Translations under genes and position numbers: made by a program
Shown: positions 52,304-62,814 of the stretch, in pieces
Numbering within the stretch: the first letter of the stretch is position 1
Layout: each line of letters starts with the position of its first letter
The notes under the pieces: model-generated
Seen by the model: the letters and a program-made list of their open reading frames with translations, nothing else
Told to the model about the DNA's origin: nothing
Databases searched by the model: none
From: Stygiobacter sp.
GTDB taxonomy: Bacteria; Pseudomonadota; Alphaproteobacteria; Rhodospirillales; Magnetospirillaceae
Assembly (NCBI GenBank): GCA_006218045.1
Contig: VBWB01000004.1
Coordinates: 62,001-126,000, forward strand
DNA: 64,000 nt
Reading direction: 5' to 3'

Positions 52304-53218
52304 TCAGATCTTCTCCACTTCCGGCCGGCCCAGCAGGCCGGTGGGGCGGAACAAAAGCACCAGAACCAGGATGGAAAAGGCGGCCACATCCTTGTATTCA
52401 ATAGAGAAATATCCGGACCAGAAGGCCTCGATCAGGCCGATCAGCAAGCCGCCCAGCATGGCGCCGGGCAGCGAGCCGATGCCGCCGAGAACGGCGGCGG
52501 TGAAGGCCTTGATGCCGGCAAGGAAGCCGATATAGAAGTCGATGACGCCATAATACAGCGTCACCATCAACCCGGCGACGGCGGCCAGGGTGGCGCCCAT
52601 GACGAAGGTGGCGGAGATGATGCGGTCGGTGTTGACCCCCAGCAGCGCCGCCATCTTCATGTCCTGTTCGGTGGCGCGCTGCGCCCGCCCCAAAGAGGTG
52701 CGGGTGATGACCCAGGTGAACACCGCCATCAGCAATACGGTCAGGGCGATGATGACCATTTGCAGATAGGACAGGCTGACGGTGAAGCTGTCGCCGCGCA
52801 AGATCTCGATCCCGCCCTTGAACAAAGGCGGCAACGGCTTGACCCGCGCCCCTTGGCTCAGTTGCGAGAAGTTCTGAAGCACGATGGACATGCCGATGGC
52901 GGAAATCAACGGCGCCAGTTTTGGGGCATTGCGTAAGGGCCGATAGGCGACGCGTTCCACCGCCCAACCCCACAAGGCGGTCAGGATCATGGTCGAGACC
53001 AGGGCGAGGATCAGCCCGAGGGCGACCGAGGTGCCGCCGATGGTGGTGGCGGTGAGAAAGGCAATCAGCGAGATGAAGGCGCCCAGCATGTAAATCTCGC
53101 CATGGGCGAAATTGATCATGCGAATAATGCCATATACCATGGTGTAACCGATGGCGATCAGGCCATATATGGCCCCCAATGTCAGCCCGTTGATAAGCTG
53201 TTGCAGGAAGTATTCCAT
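52304..53218 (-). CDS. livH: Branched-chain amino acid ABC transporter permease LivH
   Basis: 304 aa with about eight hydrophobic segments. Hallmarks are QQLINGLTLGAIYGLIAIGYTMVYGIIRMINFAHGE at the start (NFAHGE is diagnostic), ISAIGMSIVLQN, and RATEQDMKMAALLGVNTDRII, the ATPase-contact loop. First gene of the liv unit. A 150-bp gap to the divergent unknown gene must hold the operon promoter, though I see no clear consensus. Works with LivM as a heterodimeric channel. Confidence 0.95.
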   Translation of the reverse strand: MEYFLQQLINGLTLGAIYGLIAIGYTMVYGIIRMINFAHGEIYMLGAFISLIAFLTATTIGGTSVALGLILALVSTMILTALWGWAVERVAYRPLRNAPKLAPLISAIGMSIVLQNFSQLSQGARVKPLPPLFKGGIEILRGDSFTVSLSYLQMVIIALTVLLMAVFTWVITRTSLGRAQRATEQDMKMAALLGVNTDRIISATFVMGATLAAVAGLMVTLYYGVIDFYIGFLAGIKAFTAAVLGGIGSLPGAMLGGLLIGLIEAFWSGYFSIEYKDVAAFSILVLVLLFRPTGLLGRPEVEKI

Positions 53219-53368
53219 CCGCCCACCGTGAAAAGCCCGTTCTATGCGCGGGACAGGTAAACCTACTCTTCACCCGGATGGTGTCAATCGTCAATGGCCC
53301 GATGACGGGGAATTCACGATACTGCCGAGCCCGTCCCTGCTAAAATACCGTCGCAGGCTGGTGCCGAG

Positions 53369-54424
53369 GTGGGGGCAAGCGTGGTGGCGAAGCTGATGGA
53401 CGATGTTATCCGCATCAGAATCGATGCGACGCTGGCCGTCGCCGATTTCCTGGCTCAACTGGCCGAACAGGCGGCGGAGGGGGAGACTGCGGCCCCGGCC
53501 AATCCAGCCAACCGGGCGATTTTTCGTGAGCTGGCGCCGTTCCGGCTGGTGGAATACAGCTATATAGACCCGGGCATCGGTTCCATCGACGGGGTGTGCG
53601 TGGGCTTTGCCGACGGGTCGCTGTTTTCGGTCTCGGAAGATATCCCCGAAGCGGTTGTCGACGCCTTGGTCGCCCAGGGTCCCGCCGACCTGCCCGCCAT
53701 CTACATCTATATCCTGCTGGCCGAACCGAGCCCGGCTGCCGCCATCGACCATTTCCTCGACGCCCTGGCGGTGCATCTGGGACGTCCGCTGATCGGCGTC
53801 TTCCGCGACAAGGGCGGTTGCATGGCCGGGCATTGCTATGCCCTCGATACCCCCATCGCCGGGCGTGCGGCGCTGGCGCTGCAGACCAGCCGTTCGGTGC
53901 TGGAAGCCAACCGCCATTTCGACAAGGCACGCACCCTGCGGCTGCTGGCTCGTTCCAACCTGACCGCCGATGGTCGGGCCTTTGCCCAGATCACCTACAA
54001 GTTCTCTCCCCATGTGGCAGAATTCACCGATGCGGCCAGACGCGACGACTTCATCGCCTGGAGCCGGACCTTGTGCGAGTGGATCTATTCGCGCTGGTGC
54101 GATTGGCAGGATTTGGGCCTGACCGAGATTTTGCGCCCGGCGGAAATGGCGGCGGGGCCATCGGAAGGGGCGGTGGCGGTGCGCCTGATCGCGCCGGCCG
54201 ATTACGATGGCGGCAAGCCGTGGCAGGCCTTCGGCGGTACTGACGCAACCAGCGCCGTGCCTTTCAGCCAGTCCGACGCCGCCCTGAGCGGCGAATCCCT
54301 GCGCCGGTCGCTGGCCGTGGCGCGGCAATATTGGTCTTATGTGACCGATACCATCGCCGCCGGCGAGGCGGTGGCCCGTGCCCGCGCCGACACCCGCCAT
54401 CGCCGCGGCATGAAGCTGGAGTGA
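53369..54424 (+). CDS. Protein of unknown function
   Basis: 351 aa, soluble, no signal peptide. The start is GTG at 53369 (ATG 53396 is also possible). The first 100 residues include RIRIDATLAVADFLAQLAEQ and a beta-rich IDGVCVGFADGSLFSVSED; the middle has RGGC-like Cys residues (DKGGCMAGHCYA) and the C-terminal half is helical with several Trp (WIYSRWCDWQDLGL). No catalytic motif or family is recognised. It is divergent from livH, but this does not imply function. The coding style matches the chromosome. Confidence 0.6.
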   Translation: MGASVVAKLMDDVIRIRIDATLAVADFLAQLAEQAAEGETAAPANPANRAIFRELAPFRLVEYSYIDPGIGSIDGVCVGFADGSLFSVSEDIPEAVVDALVAQGPADLPAIYIYILLAEPSPAAAIDHFLDALAVHLGRPLIGVFRDKGGCMAGHCYALDTPIAGRAALALQTSRSVLEANRHFDKARTLRLLARSNLTADGRAFAQITYKFSPHVAEFTDAARRDDFIAWSRTLCEWIYSRWCDWQDLGLTEILRPAEMAAGPSEGAVAVRLIAPADYDGGKPWQAFGGTDATSAVPFSQSDAALSGESLRRSLAVARQYWSYVTDTIAAGEAVARARADTRHRRGMKLE

Positions 54425-54463
54425 GCGTTATCGGTTTACCAGCCTTGGTGAGTGCAGGCGCGA

Positions 54464-55216
54464 TCAGATATTCTGGCCACCCGAAACTTCAATCCGCTGG
54501 GCTGTGACCCAACGATTGTCCGGACCGAGCAGGCTCGCAACCGCAGGGCCGATGTCATCGGGAAGACCAACACGACCGAGAGCGGTCATGACGGCGAACG
54601 CCTCGTTGTAGGCCGGCGTATCGCGCACCGCACCGCCGAGGAAGTCGGTCTCGATCGCGCCCGGAGCGATCGTGTTCGCGGTGATGCCTCGGCTTCCAAG
54701 CTCCTTGGCCATGTAGAGGGACAGAATCTCGACCGCGCCTTTGGCGGCAGAATAGGCCGAGAAGCCGGGGTAGGAGACACGGGTCAGTCCCGACGAGAAG
54801 TTCACGATGCGGCCTCCAGCGGCCAGAAGCGGCAGCAGGGCCTGGGTCAGGAAGAACACGCCCTTGACGTGGACGTTGAACAGCAGGTCGAACTGGGCCT
54901 CGGTGGTTTCAGCGAAGTTCGCCATTTCACCGTGACCGGCATTGTTGACGAGATGGTCGAAGCTGTCCCTGCCCCAGGACTTCAGGGCCGAGCGAACGCG
55001 CTCGACGAACGCAGGAAAGCCGGAAATGTCGCCCACATCAAGCTGCAGCGCGACCGCCTTGCGTCCGAGAGCTTCAATCTCGGCCACCACAGCTTGGGCG
55101 CCGCTCGCGCCACTGCGATAGGTGAGGATGACGTCGCCGCCGTGGCGCGCGATGCTGATGGCGGTGTTGCGGCCAAGGCCGCGGCTGCCGCCGGTGACAA
55201 TTGAGATGGTGGTCAT
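54464..55216 (-). CDS. SDR family oxidoreductase next to an AraC regulator
   Basis: 250 aa short-chain dehydrogenase. The NAD(P) loop is IVTGGSRGLGRNTA near residue 7, NNAG in HLVNNAGHGEMA at about 90, and the catalytic Tyr-Lys in YSAAKGAVE. It ends in VSGGQNI, a common terminal motif. Codon usage is more relaxed than in its neighbours (more CTT, GCT), suggesting transfer with the adjacent regulator. It is divergent from the AraC gene across 291 bp, and a 38-bp repeat that could be an operator sits 67-104 bp upstream of its start. The substrate is unknown. Confidence 0.88.
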   Translation of the reverse strand: MTTISIVTGGSRGLGRNTAISIARHGGDVILTYRSGASGAQAVVAEIEALGRKAVALQLDVGDISGFPAFVERVRSALKSWGRDSFDHLVNNAGHGEMANFAETTEAQFDLLFNVHVKGVFFLTQALLPLLAAGGRIVNFSSGLTRVSYPGFSAYSAAKGAVEILSLYMAKELGSRGITANTIAPGAIETDFLGGAVRDTPAYNEAFAVMTALGRVGLPDDIGPAVASLLGPDNRWVTAQRIEVSGGQNI

Positions 55217-55282
55217 TGGAAACTCCCTTGTTGGTGAGCATTGCGCCCACCAGCACTATGGTCGATCAAGCCAGATCGTTGT

Positions 55283-55320
55283 TGCCGGATCCTCGGTCGA
55301 ATTTGCCTATTCCTACGAAC
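55283..55320 (+). promoter_or_regulatory. Candidate AraC-type operator, copy 1 (SDR side)
   Basis: The half-sites TGCCGGA (55283) and TGCCTAT (55304) start 21 bp apart, two helical turns. The 38-bp unit matches copy 2 at 28 positions, including TGCCGGA, CTCG and TGCCTATTCCT. It lies 67-104 bp upstream of the SDR start codon. Confidence 0.6.
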
Positions 55321-55430
55321 CGTGGCTATCCGCTTGGCATTCCCTGGTGCGCGGCGAGCTGAGTCACGACCTTTCAGCGCCAATTTCGGTCTGGTGGTAG
55401 GGCGGTGGCAGGGTGGGTGCGTCGAAGGAT

Positions 55431-55468
55431 TGCCGGAAACTCGATACGTTATGCCTATTCCTCCGCAC
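55431..55468 (+). promoter_or_regulatory. Candidate AraC-type operator, copy 2 (regulator side)
   Basis: Half-sites TGCCGGA (55431) and TGCCTAT (55452), again 21 bp apart and in the same orientation as copy 1, 148 bp away. It lies 40-77 bp before the AraC start codon, a position suited to autoregulation. Confidence 0.6.
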
Positions 55469-55507
55469 ACCATTGCGATGCTGAGCTGCCTGAGCTAGTG
55501 TGCGCCC

Positions 55508-56401
55508 ATGGTTCCCACTTTGCTCGACATCGTACGCCGCTACGCGGAGGCCCATGCAGATCGGGACGGCGTCGCCAGAACGCCGATTCCTGGCGTTACG
55601 ATCATCCGCCAGACTGCCCCGACCGCACTGCAATATGCCATCTGCAAGCCACTCGTCGCGCTCGTGCTTCAAGGCGCCAAGCGTGTTGCCATGGGAAACC
55701 AGACATTCGACTTCGGCGCTGGCGAGTCCCTTTTGATCGCCGCTGACGTGCCGACGGTGAGCCAGATCACGCGCGCCAATATCAGCGTCCCCTATTTCTC
55801 CCTTGTCGTTGATCTCGATCCCGCAGTGATCGAGAGCCTCGTCGTTGAGATGGGTCCGAGCCCGTTTACCGCCGACAAGCCGGTTCGAGTCGATCCGACA
55901 GAGTCGGAAGTGGCTGACGCCGCATTGCGATTGATGCGTCTTATGGATCGGCCCGCTTCCGTACCGATCTTGCAGGCGCAGTACATCCGTGAGTTACATT
56001 TTTGGTTACTTTTGGGCCGTCATGGCGCAGCCATTCGCAGCCTCGGCGTTGCCGACAGCCACACGCACCGCGTGGCGCGAGCGGTGGCGTTCATTCGCAT
56101 GGATTTCGCCAAGCCGCTCAGGGTAGAGCACTTGGCTGAGGTTGCCGGTATGAGCCCGTCTTCATTTCACCAGCACTTCAGAGCTATCACGTCTCTCACA
56201 CCGCTCCAGTTTCAGAAGCAACTCAGGTTGATCGAAGCCCGCCGGATGATGCTGGCGGATGGCGAGATGATCAGCAACGCTGCTTATGCGGTAGGTTATG
56301 AAAGCGTCTCCCAGTTCACGCGCGAGTATAGCCGCATGTTCGGCCTTCCGCCTGCTCGCGACATGAAGGTCGCTAAAACGCAGATACAGTCAGCCACATA
56401 G
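55508..56401 (+). CDS. AraC family transcriptional regulator
   Basis: 297 aa. The N-terminal part is the AraC_N cupin type (AICKPLVALVLQGAKRVAMG, about 45-65, then FDFGAGESLLIAADVPTVSQ), used for ligand sensing. The C-terminal double helix-turn-helix contains RVEHLAEVAGMSPSSFHQHF at about residue 205 and AAYAVGYESVSQFTREYSRM at about 260, with the family's closing FGLPP. Divergent transcription with an SDR gene and two intervening direct repeats fits a regulator that controls that enzyme. Codon use is unlike its neighbours. The inducer is unknown. Confidence 0.92.
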   Translation: MVPTLLDIVRRYAEAHADRDGVARTPIPGVTIIRQTAPTALQYAICKPLVALVLQGAKRVAMGNQTFDFGAGESLLIAADVPTVSQITRANISVPYFSLVVDLDPAVIESLVVEMGPSPFTADKPVRVDPTESEVADAALRLMRLMDRPASVPILQAQYIRELHFWLLLGRHGAAIRSLGVADSHTHRVARAVAFIRMDFAKPLRVEHLAEVAGMSPSSFHQHFRAITSLTPLQFQKQLRLIEARRMMLADGEMISNAAYAVGYESVSQFTREYSRMFGLPPARDMKVAKTQIQSAT

Positions 56402-56462
56402 CGAAGCAGCAGCTTTTTTTGCGCAGGGCCACCCCAAGCCTATTTTCCGCGGCGAAAAGAAG

Positions 56463-56480
56463 CAAAGCCCGCGGGCTTTG
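56463..56480 (-). terminator. 18-bp palindrome after the receiver gene
   Basis: CAAAGCCCGCGGGCTTTG is a perfect palindrome lying 26 bases beyond the receiver gene stop. On the minus strand it is followed by CTTCTTTT, a moderate T-rich tail. A likely terminator, though the stem is short of loop bases. Confidence 0.5.
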
Positions 56481-56506
56481 TCACGGCGACTTGATCTGGT
56501 CGGGGT

Positions 56507-56881
56507 TCAGACGCCGGTGGCGACCTGGATTGCGGCCAGCAGGGCGTCGATCTCGAACGGCTTTTCCAGTACCGCCACCGCCCCCAGGCGTTTGGCGGTA
56601 TCCAGGCCGGCGGCTTTTTCCAGCCGGGCGCTGCCGCCGGAAATGGCGATGATCGGCGTCTCGGGGCTCATGGTCTGCACTTCCAAGATCGCCTCGATGC
56701 CATCCATTTCCGGCATGATGATGTCGGTGATGATCAGGTCGAAAACCTGGCCGGCGGCGATCATGTCCACCGCTTCGGCGCCGTTTTCGGCGGTGACCAC
56801 CTCGTGCTCCAACTCGGTCAGCACATCGACCAGGGAATCGCGCATCAGCCGGGTGTCTTCGACGATGAGGATGCGGCTCAT
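56507..56881 (-). CDS. Single-domain response regulator
   Basis: 124 aa receiver domain without output module. Acid pocket VEDTRLMRDS, phospho-acceptor Asp in LIITDIIMPEMDG (near residue 53), Thr/Ser in IAISGG and Lys in VLEKPFEID. CheY-like. The gene lies 43 bases after the PAS-kinase gene in the same orientation, so it is probably its partner in a phosphorelay or in controlling behaviour. The terminal helix DALLAAIQVATGV is typical. Confidence 0.92.
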   Translation of the reverse strand: MSRILIVEDTRLMRDSLVDVLTELEHEVVTAENGAEAVDMIAAGQVFDLIITDIIMPEMDGIEAILEVQTMSPETPIIAISGGSARLEKAAGLDTAKRLGAVAVLEKPFEIDALLAAIQVATGV

Positions 56882-56924
56882 GATGTTCTCCTGGTTCAGG
56901 CGTACAGGTGTTTGATAGTCGGAT

Positions 56925-58766
<1,842 letters not shown>

Positions 58767-58850
58767 CGGGGCGCCTTTGATCAAACGAGCGGTGGAGTGG
58801 GCGATGCGATAGTGTAGCATGCCGCCAGCGAACAACAACGGGATCACGCC

Positions 58851-59684
58851 ATGTCCGGGCGCACCGCCCATGTCATTGTCGTCGGCAACGAAAAGGGTGG
58901 TTGCGGCAAGACCACCGTATCCATGCATCTGGCGGTGGGCTTGCTGCGGCTGGGGTTCAAGGTCGGCTGCATCGATCTGGACCATCGCCAGCAATCGCTG
59001 GGGCGCTATTTCGCCAATCGCCGCGCCTGGATGGACCGCAGCAAGATCGATCTGCCGACCCCGGTGATGGTGGTCATGCAGCCGTCTTCAGCGGAACTGA
59101 AGGCGCAGGCGGTGGCCCAGGAAAAGGCCGGGCTGACCGCGCTTTTGGACCATCTGTCGGGGCAATGCGATTTCGTCGTCATCGACTGCCCGGGCTCGGA
59201 CGTCGCCCTGGCCCGCCACGCCCATGTTCATGCCGACACCCTGATCTCCCCCATCAACGACAGCCTGTTGGACCTGGATCTGCTGGGACGGCTGGACCCG
59301 GTCAGTTGGGAACTGGCCGCCGCCGGCGTTTACGCCAATCTGGTGTGGGAGTTGCGGCGCGAGCGGCGTCAGGCTCACCGCTCGGGGATCGATTGGCTGG
59401 TGACGCGGTCGCGATTGTCGGCGCTGACCGATCGCAACAAGCAGAAAATGGCGGAAATCCTGCCGCGCATGAGCAAGGTGCTGGGCTTTCGCCTGTCCGA
59501 CGGTTTCGGCGAACGGGTGATCTACCGCTATCTGTTCCTGTGGGGGCTGACGGTGCTGGACATGGATCAGGCCGGTATCTCCATGGGCACCAGCAAATCC
59601 AATCTCTCCGCCCGTGAAGAGGTGATCGACCTGTTGCGCGCCTTATGGTTGCCGAGAGTCAATGAGCGGCTGGAGCGGCTTTAG
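58851..59684 (+). CDS. mipZ: Division-plane positioning ATPase MipZ
   Basis: 277 aa ParA/MinD-like ATPase that forms a polar gradient and keeps FtsZ away from the poles in alphaproteobacteria. The deviant Walker A is VGNEKGGCGKTTVS near residue 11, Walker A' DLDHRQQSLGRYF near residue 40, and CDFVVIDCPGSD for Walker B. The MipZ-specific RYFANRRAW and FRLSDGFGERVIYRYLFLWGLT segments are clear. It is a single gene and divergent from the kinase gene. Both ATPase motifs look intact. Confidence 0.94.
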   Translation: MSGRTAHVIVVGNEKGGCGKTTVSMHLAVGLLRLGFKVGCIDLDHRQQSLGRYFANRRAWMDRSKIDLPTPVMVVMQPSSAELKAQAVAQEKAGLTALLDHLSGQCDFVVIDCPGSDVALARHAHVHADTLISPINDSLLDLDLLGRLDPVSWELAAAGVYANLVWELRRERRQAHRSGIDWLVTRSRLSALTDRNKQKMAEILPRMSKVLGFRLSDGFGERVIYRYLFLWGLTVLDMDQAGISMGTSKSNLSAREEVIDLLRALWLPRVNERLERL

Positions 59685-59693
59685 GGCGTAAAC

Positions 59694-60596
59694 TCATAAA
59701 TCCCATGGCGCCGAACCGAAAGTGGTTTGCAGGAAATCCAGGAACACCCGTACCTTGGCCGAAAGATGGCGGCCATGGGGATAGGCGCCGTACAGGGCGC
59801 TGTCCTGGGGAATGTACTGATCCAACACCGATACCAAGGTGCCGGCGCGCAGATCGCTGCCGATGAAGAAGCTGGGCAGATAGACGAAGCCCAGCCCGGC
59901 CAGGGCCATGATGCGGAGTGCCTCGCCATTGCCGGCGCGGAACCGGCACGATACCCGGGTGGTTTCCAACCCTCCGTCGGCGTTGAGGAAACGCCATTCC
60001 GACGGCCCCATTTCCAGATGCCCCAAACAGGCATGACGGGCCAGTTCGGTGGGGTGTCGCGGGTGTCCGCAGCGGGCCAGATAGCTTGGACTGGCGCACA
60101 ATACCCGGCGGATGGGGGTGATGCGGCGGACGATCAGGCTGGAATCTGCCAGTCGACCGATGCGCACGGCGACGTCGAAGCCCTCCTCCACCAGATCGAC
60201 GAAACGGTCGGTCAACGCCAGATCCATTTCCAATTCCGGGCAGGCCTCCAGAAAGCGGGGCAGGGCCGGGGTCAGATGCAGTACCCCGAACGACATGGGC
60301 GCGCTGATGCGCAGCTTGCCGCGCGGCATGGATTGCAACTGGCCGATTTCCGCCGATGCTTCGGCCAGATCGGCGAGAATGCGTTGGGCGCGCTGATAAT
60401 AGGCTTGTCCAGCCTCGGTGGTGGACAGTTTGCGGGTGGTGCGTTGCAGCAGCCGCGCCCCCAATTGCGCCTCGAGTTGGGCCACCTGTCGGCTGATCAG
60501 CGATTTCGACTGGCCCAGGCGGCGGGCGGCCTGGGTGAAGCCGCCGCATTCCACGGTCTGGACAAAGGCGGTCAGGGCGGCGAACTGGTCCATCAT
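59694..60596 (-). CDS. LysR family transcriptional regulator
   Basis: 300 aa. The N-terminal HTH is DQFAALTAFVQTVECGGFTQAARRLGQSKSLISRQVAQLE in the standard LTTR arrangement (about 4-43), followed by a linker helix and the periplasmic-binding-like effector domain (PRGKLRISAPMSFG, about 90 onward). It is divergent from doxX and the DODA-type dioxygenase, so it probably controls that pair, as is common for LysR genes. The sequence resembles the quinone- or redox-related CrgA/DhcR subgroup, but the inducer is unknown. Confidence 0.93.
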   Translation of the reverse strand: MMDQFAALTAFVQTVECGGFTQAARRLGQSKSLISRQVAQLEAQLGARLLQRTTRKLSTTEAGQAYYQRAQRILADLAEASAEIGQLQSMPRGKLRISAPMSFGVLHLTPALPRFLEACPELEMDLALTDRFVDLVEEGFDVAVRIGRLADSSLIVRRITPIRRVLCASPSYLARCGHPRHPTELARHACLGHLEMGPSEWRFLNADGGLETTRVSCRFRAGNGEALRIMALAGLGFVYLPSFFIGSDLRAGTLVSVLDQYIPQDSALYGAYPHGRHLSAKVRVFLDFLQTTFGSAPWDL

Positions 60597-60610
60597 TGTC
60601 CTGTTTCATG

Positions 60611-60642
60611 CAACGATATGTCAAAAATATACATAATTGTTG
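60611..60642. promoter_or_regulatory. Candidate LysR-type operator
   Basis: CAACGATATGT (60611-60621) and ACATAATTGTTG (60631-60642) form an imperfect AT-rich dyad in the 104-bp gap between the LysR gene and doxX. It is 15 bp before the regulator start and 59 bp before the doxX start, consistent with autoregulation and control of doxX. Confidence 0.55.
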
Positions 60643-60700
60643 ATTGAATGGCAAAGCGGCATCTTCGTGGCAGCTTAATCATCCAGCTTGGAGAGCCCCG

Positions 60701-61174
60701 ATGAATACCCAGATCCTTCGTTCTTCTTCCGCCCCGGTCATTCCTGCCTTGGCTCCGGTATATGCCGCGCTGTCGCCCTTGGCCGATCCGCTGGTGCGCG
60801 TGGTCGCCGGTCTGTTCCTGGTCCCCCATGGGGCACAGAAGCTGTTCGGCTGGTTCGGCGGTTACGGTCTGTCGGCCACCGACCAGTTCTTTCAGACCAA
60901 GCTGGGGCTGCCGGCTGGTGTCGCTTTGGCCGCCGGTCTGATCGAGTTCTTCGGCGGTCTGGCTCTGGCCCTGGGTCTGTTCACCCGCCCGGCGGCGGCC
61001 CTGGCCACCGGCTTGTTGCTGGTTGCCGCTTTGCAGGTGCATCTGGGGGCGGGTTTCTTCTGGACCGCCGGCGGCTTTGAATATCCGCTGCTGTGGGCCG
61101 TGGTCACCTTGGGGTACGCGGTCAAGGGCGGTGGGCGTTATTCCGTCGATGCCATCATCGGCAAGGAAATCTGA
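60701..61174 (+). CDS. DoxX family membrane protein
   Basis: 157 aa with four hydrophobic helices. Hallmarks are PLVRVVAGLFLVPHGAQKLFGWFGGYG and GLPAGVALAAGLIEFFGGLALALGLFTRPAA, both typical. Family members resemble quinone-linked or thiol redox membrane proteins; no specific function can be assigned. ATG 60701 is used, with GGAGAG upstream; the frame before it has no support. The dioxygenase-like gene follows after 2 bases. The pair doxX plus DODA-type dioxygenase under a LysR regulator is a recurrent arrangement as far as I recall. Confidence 0.9.
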   Translation: MNTQILRSSSAPVIPALAPVYAALSPLADPLVRVVAGLFLVPHGAQKLFGWFGGYGLSATDQFFQTKLGLPAGVALAAGLIEFFGGLALALGLFTRPAAALATGLLLVAALQVHLGAGFFWTAGGFEYPLLWAVVTLGYAVKGGGRYSVDAIIGKEI

Positions 61175-61176
61175 TC

Positions 61177-61938
61177 ATGGCCGGGCTGAAGTCGCTGTTC
61201 GTCTCTCATGGCTCGCCCATGATCGCCTTGGCAGCGTCTCCGGCCAGCCATTTTCTTGCGGGACTGGGGCGCACCATGGTGCGTCCCAAGGCGGTGGTGG
61301 CGGTCTCGGCCCATTGGCGGACCGACGGTTTTGCCGTCGGCGCCGCCGCCAGGCCGGAAACCATCCACGACTTTTTCGGTTTTCCGCCGCCGCTTTACGC
61401 CATGACCTATGCCGCCGCCGGTGATCCCGCCTTGGCGGCACGGGTGGCGGAACTGACCGGCGCGCGTCTTGATCCGCGCCGAGGGCTGGATCACGGCCTG
61501 TGGACGGTGATGAAATTGCTGTGGCCCGAGGCGGATGTGCCGGTGGTGCCGGTGTCGCTGGCGCGCTGTCTTGGCCCCGAGGCGCATTTCCAACTGGGCC
61601 GGTGCTTACGGTCCCTGACCGGCCAAGGCGTGCTGATCCTGGGCAGCGGAGCCGCCACCCATAATCTGGCCGCCTATGCCGGACGCGAGCGCACCGAAAT
61701 GGCCTTGCCCTGGGTGACCGCCTTCACCGACTGGTTGGCGGCGGTGGTGACACGGGGGGGGCAGGACGACCTGCTGCAATACCGGCAACTCGCCCCCCAT
61801 GCCGTGGACAACCACCCCACCGACGAACATCTGTTGCCGCTGTTCGCCGCCGCCGGTGCCGCCCCTGGATCGGGGCGTGTGCTGCACCGGTCGGTCGAGC
61901 ACGGGGTCATCGCCATGGATGCCTATGGCTGGGACTGA
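61177..61938 (+). CDS. DODA-type extradiol dioxygenase (YgiD-like)
   Basis: 253 aa. Class III extradiol dioxygenase fold. Zinc/iron ligands are expected from His in SHGSPMIAL near residue 11, the His in VSAHWRTDG near residue 45, and YAGRERTEMALPW with DNHPTDEHLLPLF (near residue 210). YgiD-type members open 4,5-DOPA or remain of unclear substrate. It follows doxX by 2 bases. The gene is unlikely to be the ring-cleaving partner of the aromatic operon at 35-39 kb, as it is 22 kb away, but that cannot be excluded. Confidence 0.88.
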   Translation: MAGLKSLFVSHGSPMIALAASPASHFLAGLGRTMVRPKAVVAVSAHWRTDGFAVGAAARPETIHDFFGFPPPLYAMTYAAAGDPALAARVAELTGARLDPRRGLDHGLWTVMKLLWPEADVPVVPVSLARCLGPEAHFQLGRCLRSLTGQGVLILGSGAATHNLAAYAGRERTEMALPWVTAFTDWLAAVVTRGGQDDLLQYRQLAPHAVDNHPTDEHLLPLFAAAGAAPGSGRVLHRSVEHGVIAMDAYGWD

Positions 61939-62748
61939 TCAGTTATTATCGACAATGGCTTCCAGGCCATTATTGATGGCGGCTTTCAACAGCCGGCCAT
62001 CCTTTTTCGCCCGCGCGACAAAGCCGTCGACGGTGTCGCGCCAAAGGCTATCGCCCTTGGCCACCGCATAGGCATAGGGCGTAGGGGCCAGCGGCGTCGG
62101 CGGTGCCAGCAATTTGGCCCAATCGTGGCGGGCCAACATCTTGCGGCTATAGGGATAGTCGGTCATGAACAGATCGGCGCGCCCGCTCATCACTTCCTGC
62201 TCGCGGGCTTCCGGGGTGGCGACCACGCTCAAGCCGGCCTGCTTCAACTCGGCCTTCATCACGTCGACCATGTAGGTGCCGGCCTGGGCGGCGGCGACGA
62301 TTCCGGGCTTGTCGATGTCAGCCCAGGTGGACACGGCCGGATTGGTCTTGGTGGTGATGGCGTAGATACCGCTCAGCAGATGCGGGCGGCTGAAATCCAG
62401 CTTTTCCTGGCGGGCCGGAGTGATGCCGATGCCGTGCATGCTGACGTCGCATTTGTCCTCGGTCAGATCGGCGATCAGGGTCTTGAACGACGAATCGATG
62501 AATTGGACCTTGACACCCAGGTCGGCGGCGAATTCCCGTGCCATTTCGATGTCGATGCCTTCCAGGGCGCCGGTGCGGGTGTTGCGGTAGGTGATGGAGT
62601 AATAATCGGGCCAGATGCACACGCGAATCTGGCCGGCAGCCTTGATCCGATCCAGCCGTGAGGGGATTTGCGCCTGGGCTTGAGAGGGGGCCATGCCACA
62701 AAAAAGTGTGCTACAAACCAGGGCTGTCAAAAGGCACGCTTTACGCAT
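61939..62748 (-). CDS. Amino-acid-type ABC transporter substrate-binding protein
   Basis: 269 aa with a signal peptide of about 25 residues (ending SQAQA) and a family 3 type II binding fold: LDRIKAAGQIRVCIWPDYYSITYRN, GALEGIDIEMAREFAADLGV, CDVSMHGIGITPARQEKLDFSRPHLLSG and AAQAGTYMVD. No permease or ATPase is linked, so it could serve a transporter encoded elsewhere or a sensor. It begins next to the divergent Cache-PAS sensor gene (66 bp gap), which may use it as a signal source. Periplasmic. Confidence 0.88.
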   Translation of the reverse strand: MRKACLLTALVCSTLFCGMAPSQAQAQIPSRLDRIKAAGQIRVCIWPDYYSITYRNTRTGALEGIDIEMAREFAADLGVKVQFIDSSFKTLIADLTEDKCDVSMHGIGITPARQEKLDFSRPHLLSGIYAITTKTNPAVSTWADIDKPGIVAAAQAGTYMVDVMKAELKQAGLSVVATPEAREQEVMSGRADLFMTDYPYSRKMLARHDWAKLLAPPTPLAPTPYAYAVAKGDSLWRDTVDGFVARAKKDGRLLKAAINNGLEAIVDNN

Positions 62749-62814
62749 GGCGTCGCTCCGTCAATAATTCACCTGCAAGATATATCACTTTTGGGGGTGG
62801 GATTGAGTCCGCAG

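Larger units (their letters stand above)
55217..55507. other. Divergent SDR/AraC intergenic region
   Basis: No gene. It carries the two direct repeats listed separately (55283-55320 and 55431-55468). Promoter elements could not be picked by eye. Composition is close to 57 percent GC, lower than most of the window, in line with the flanking genes. Confidence 0.6.
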
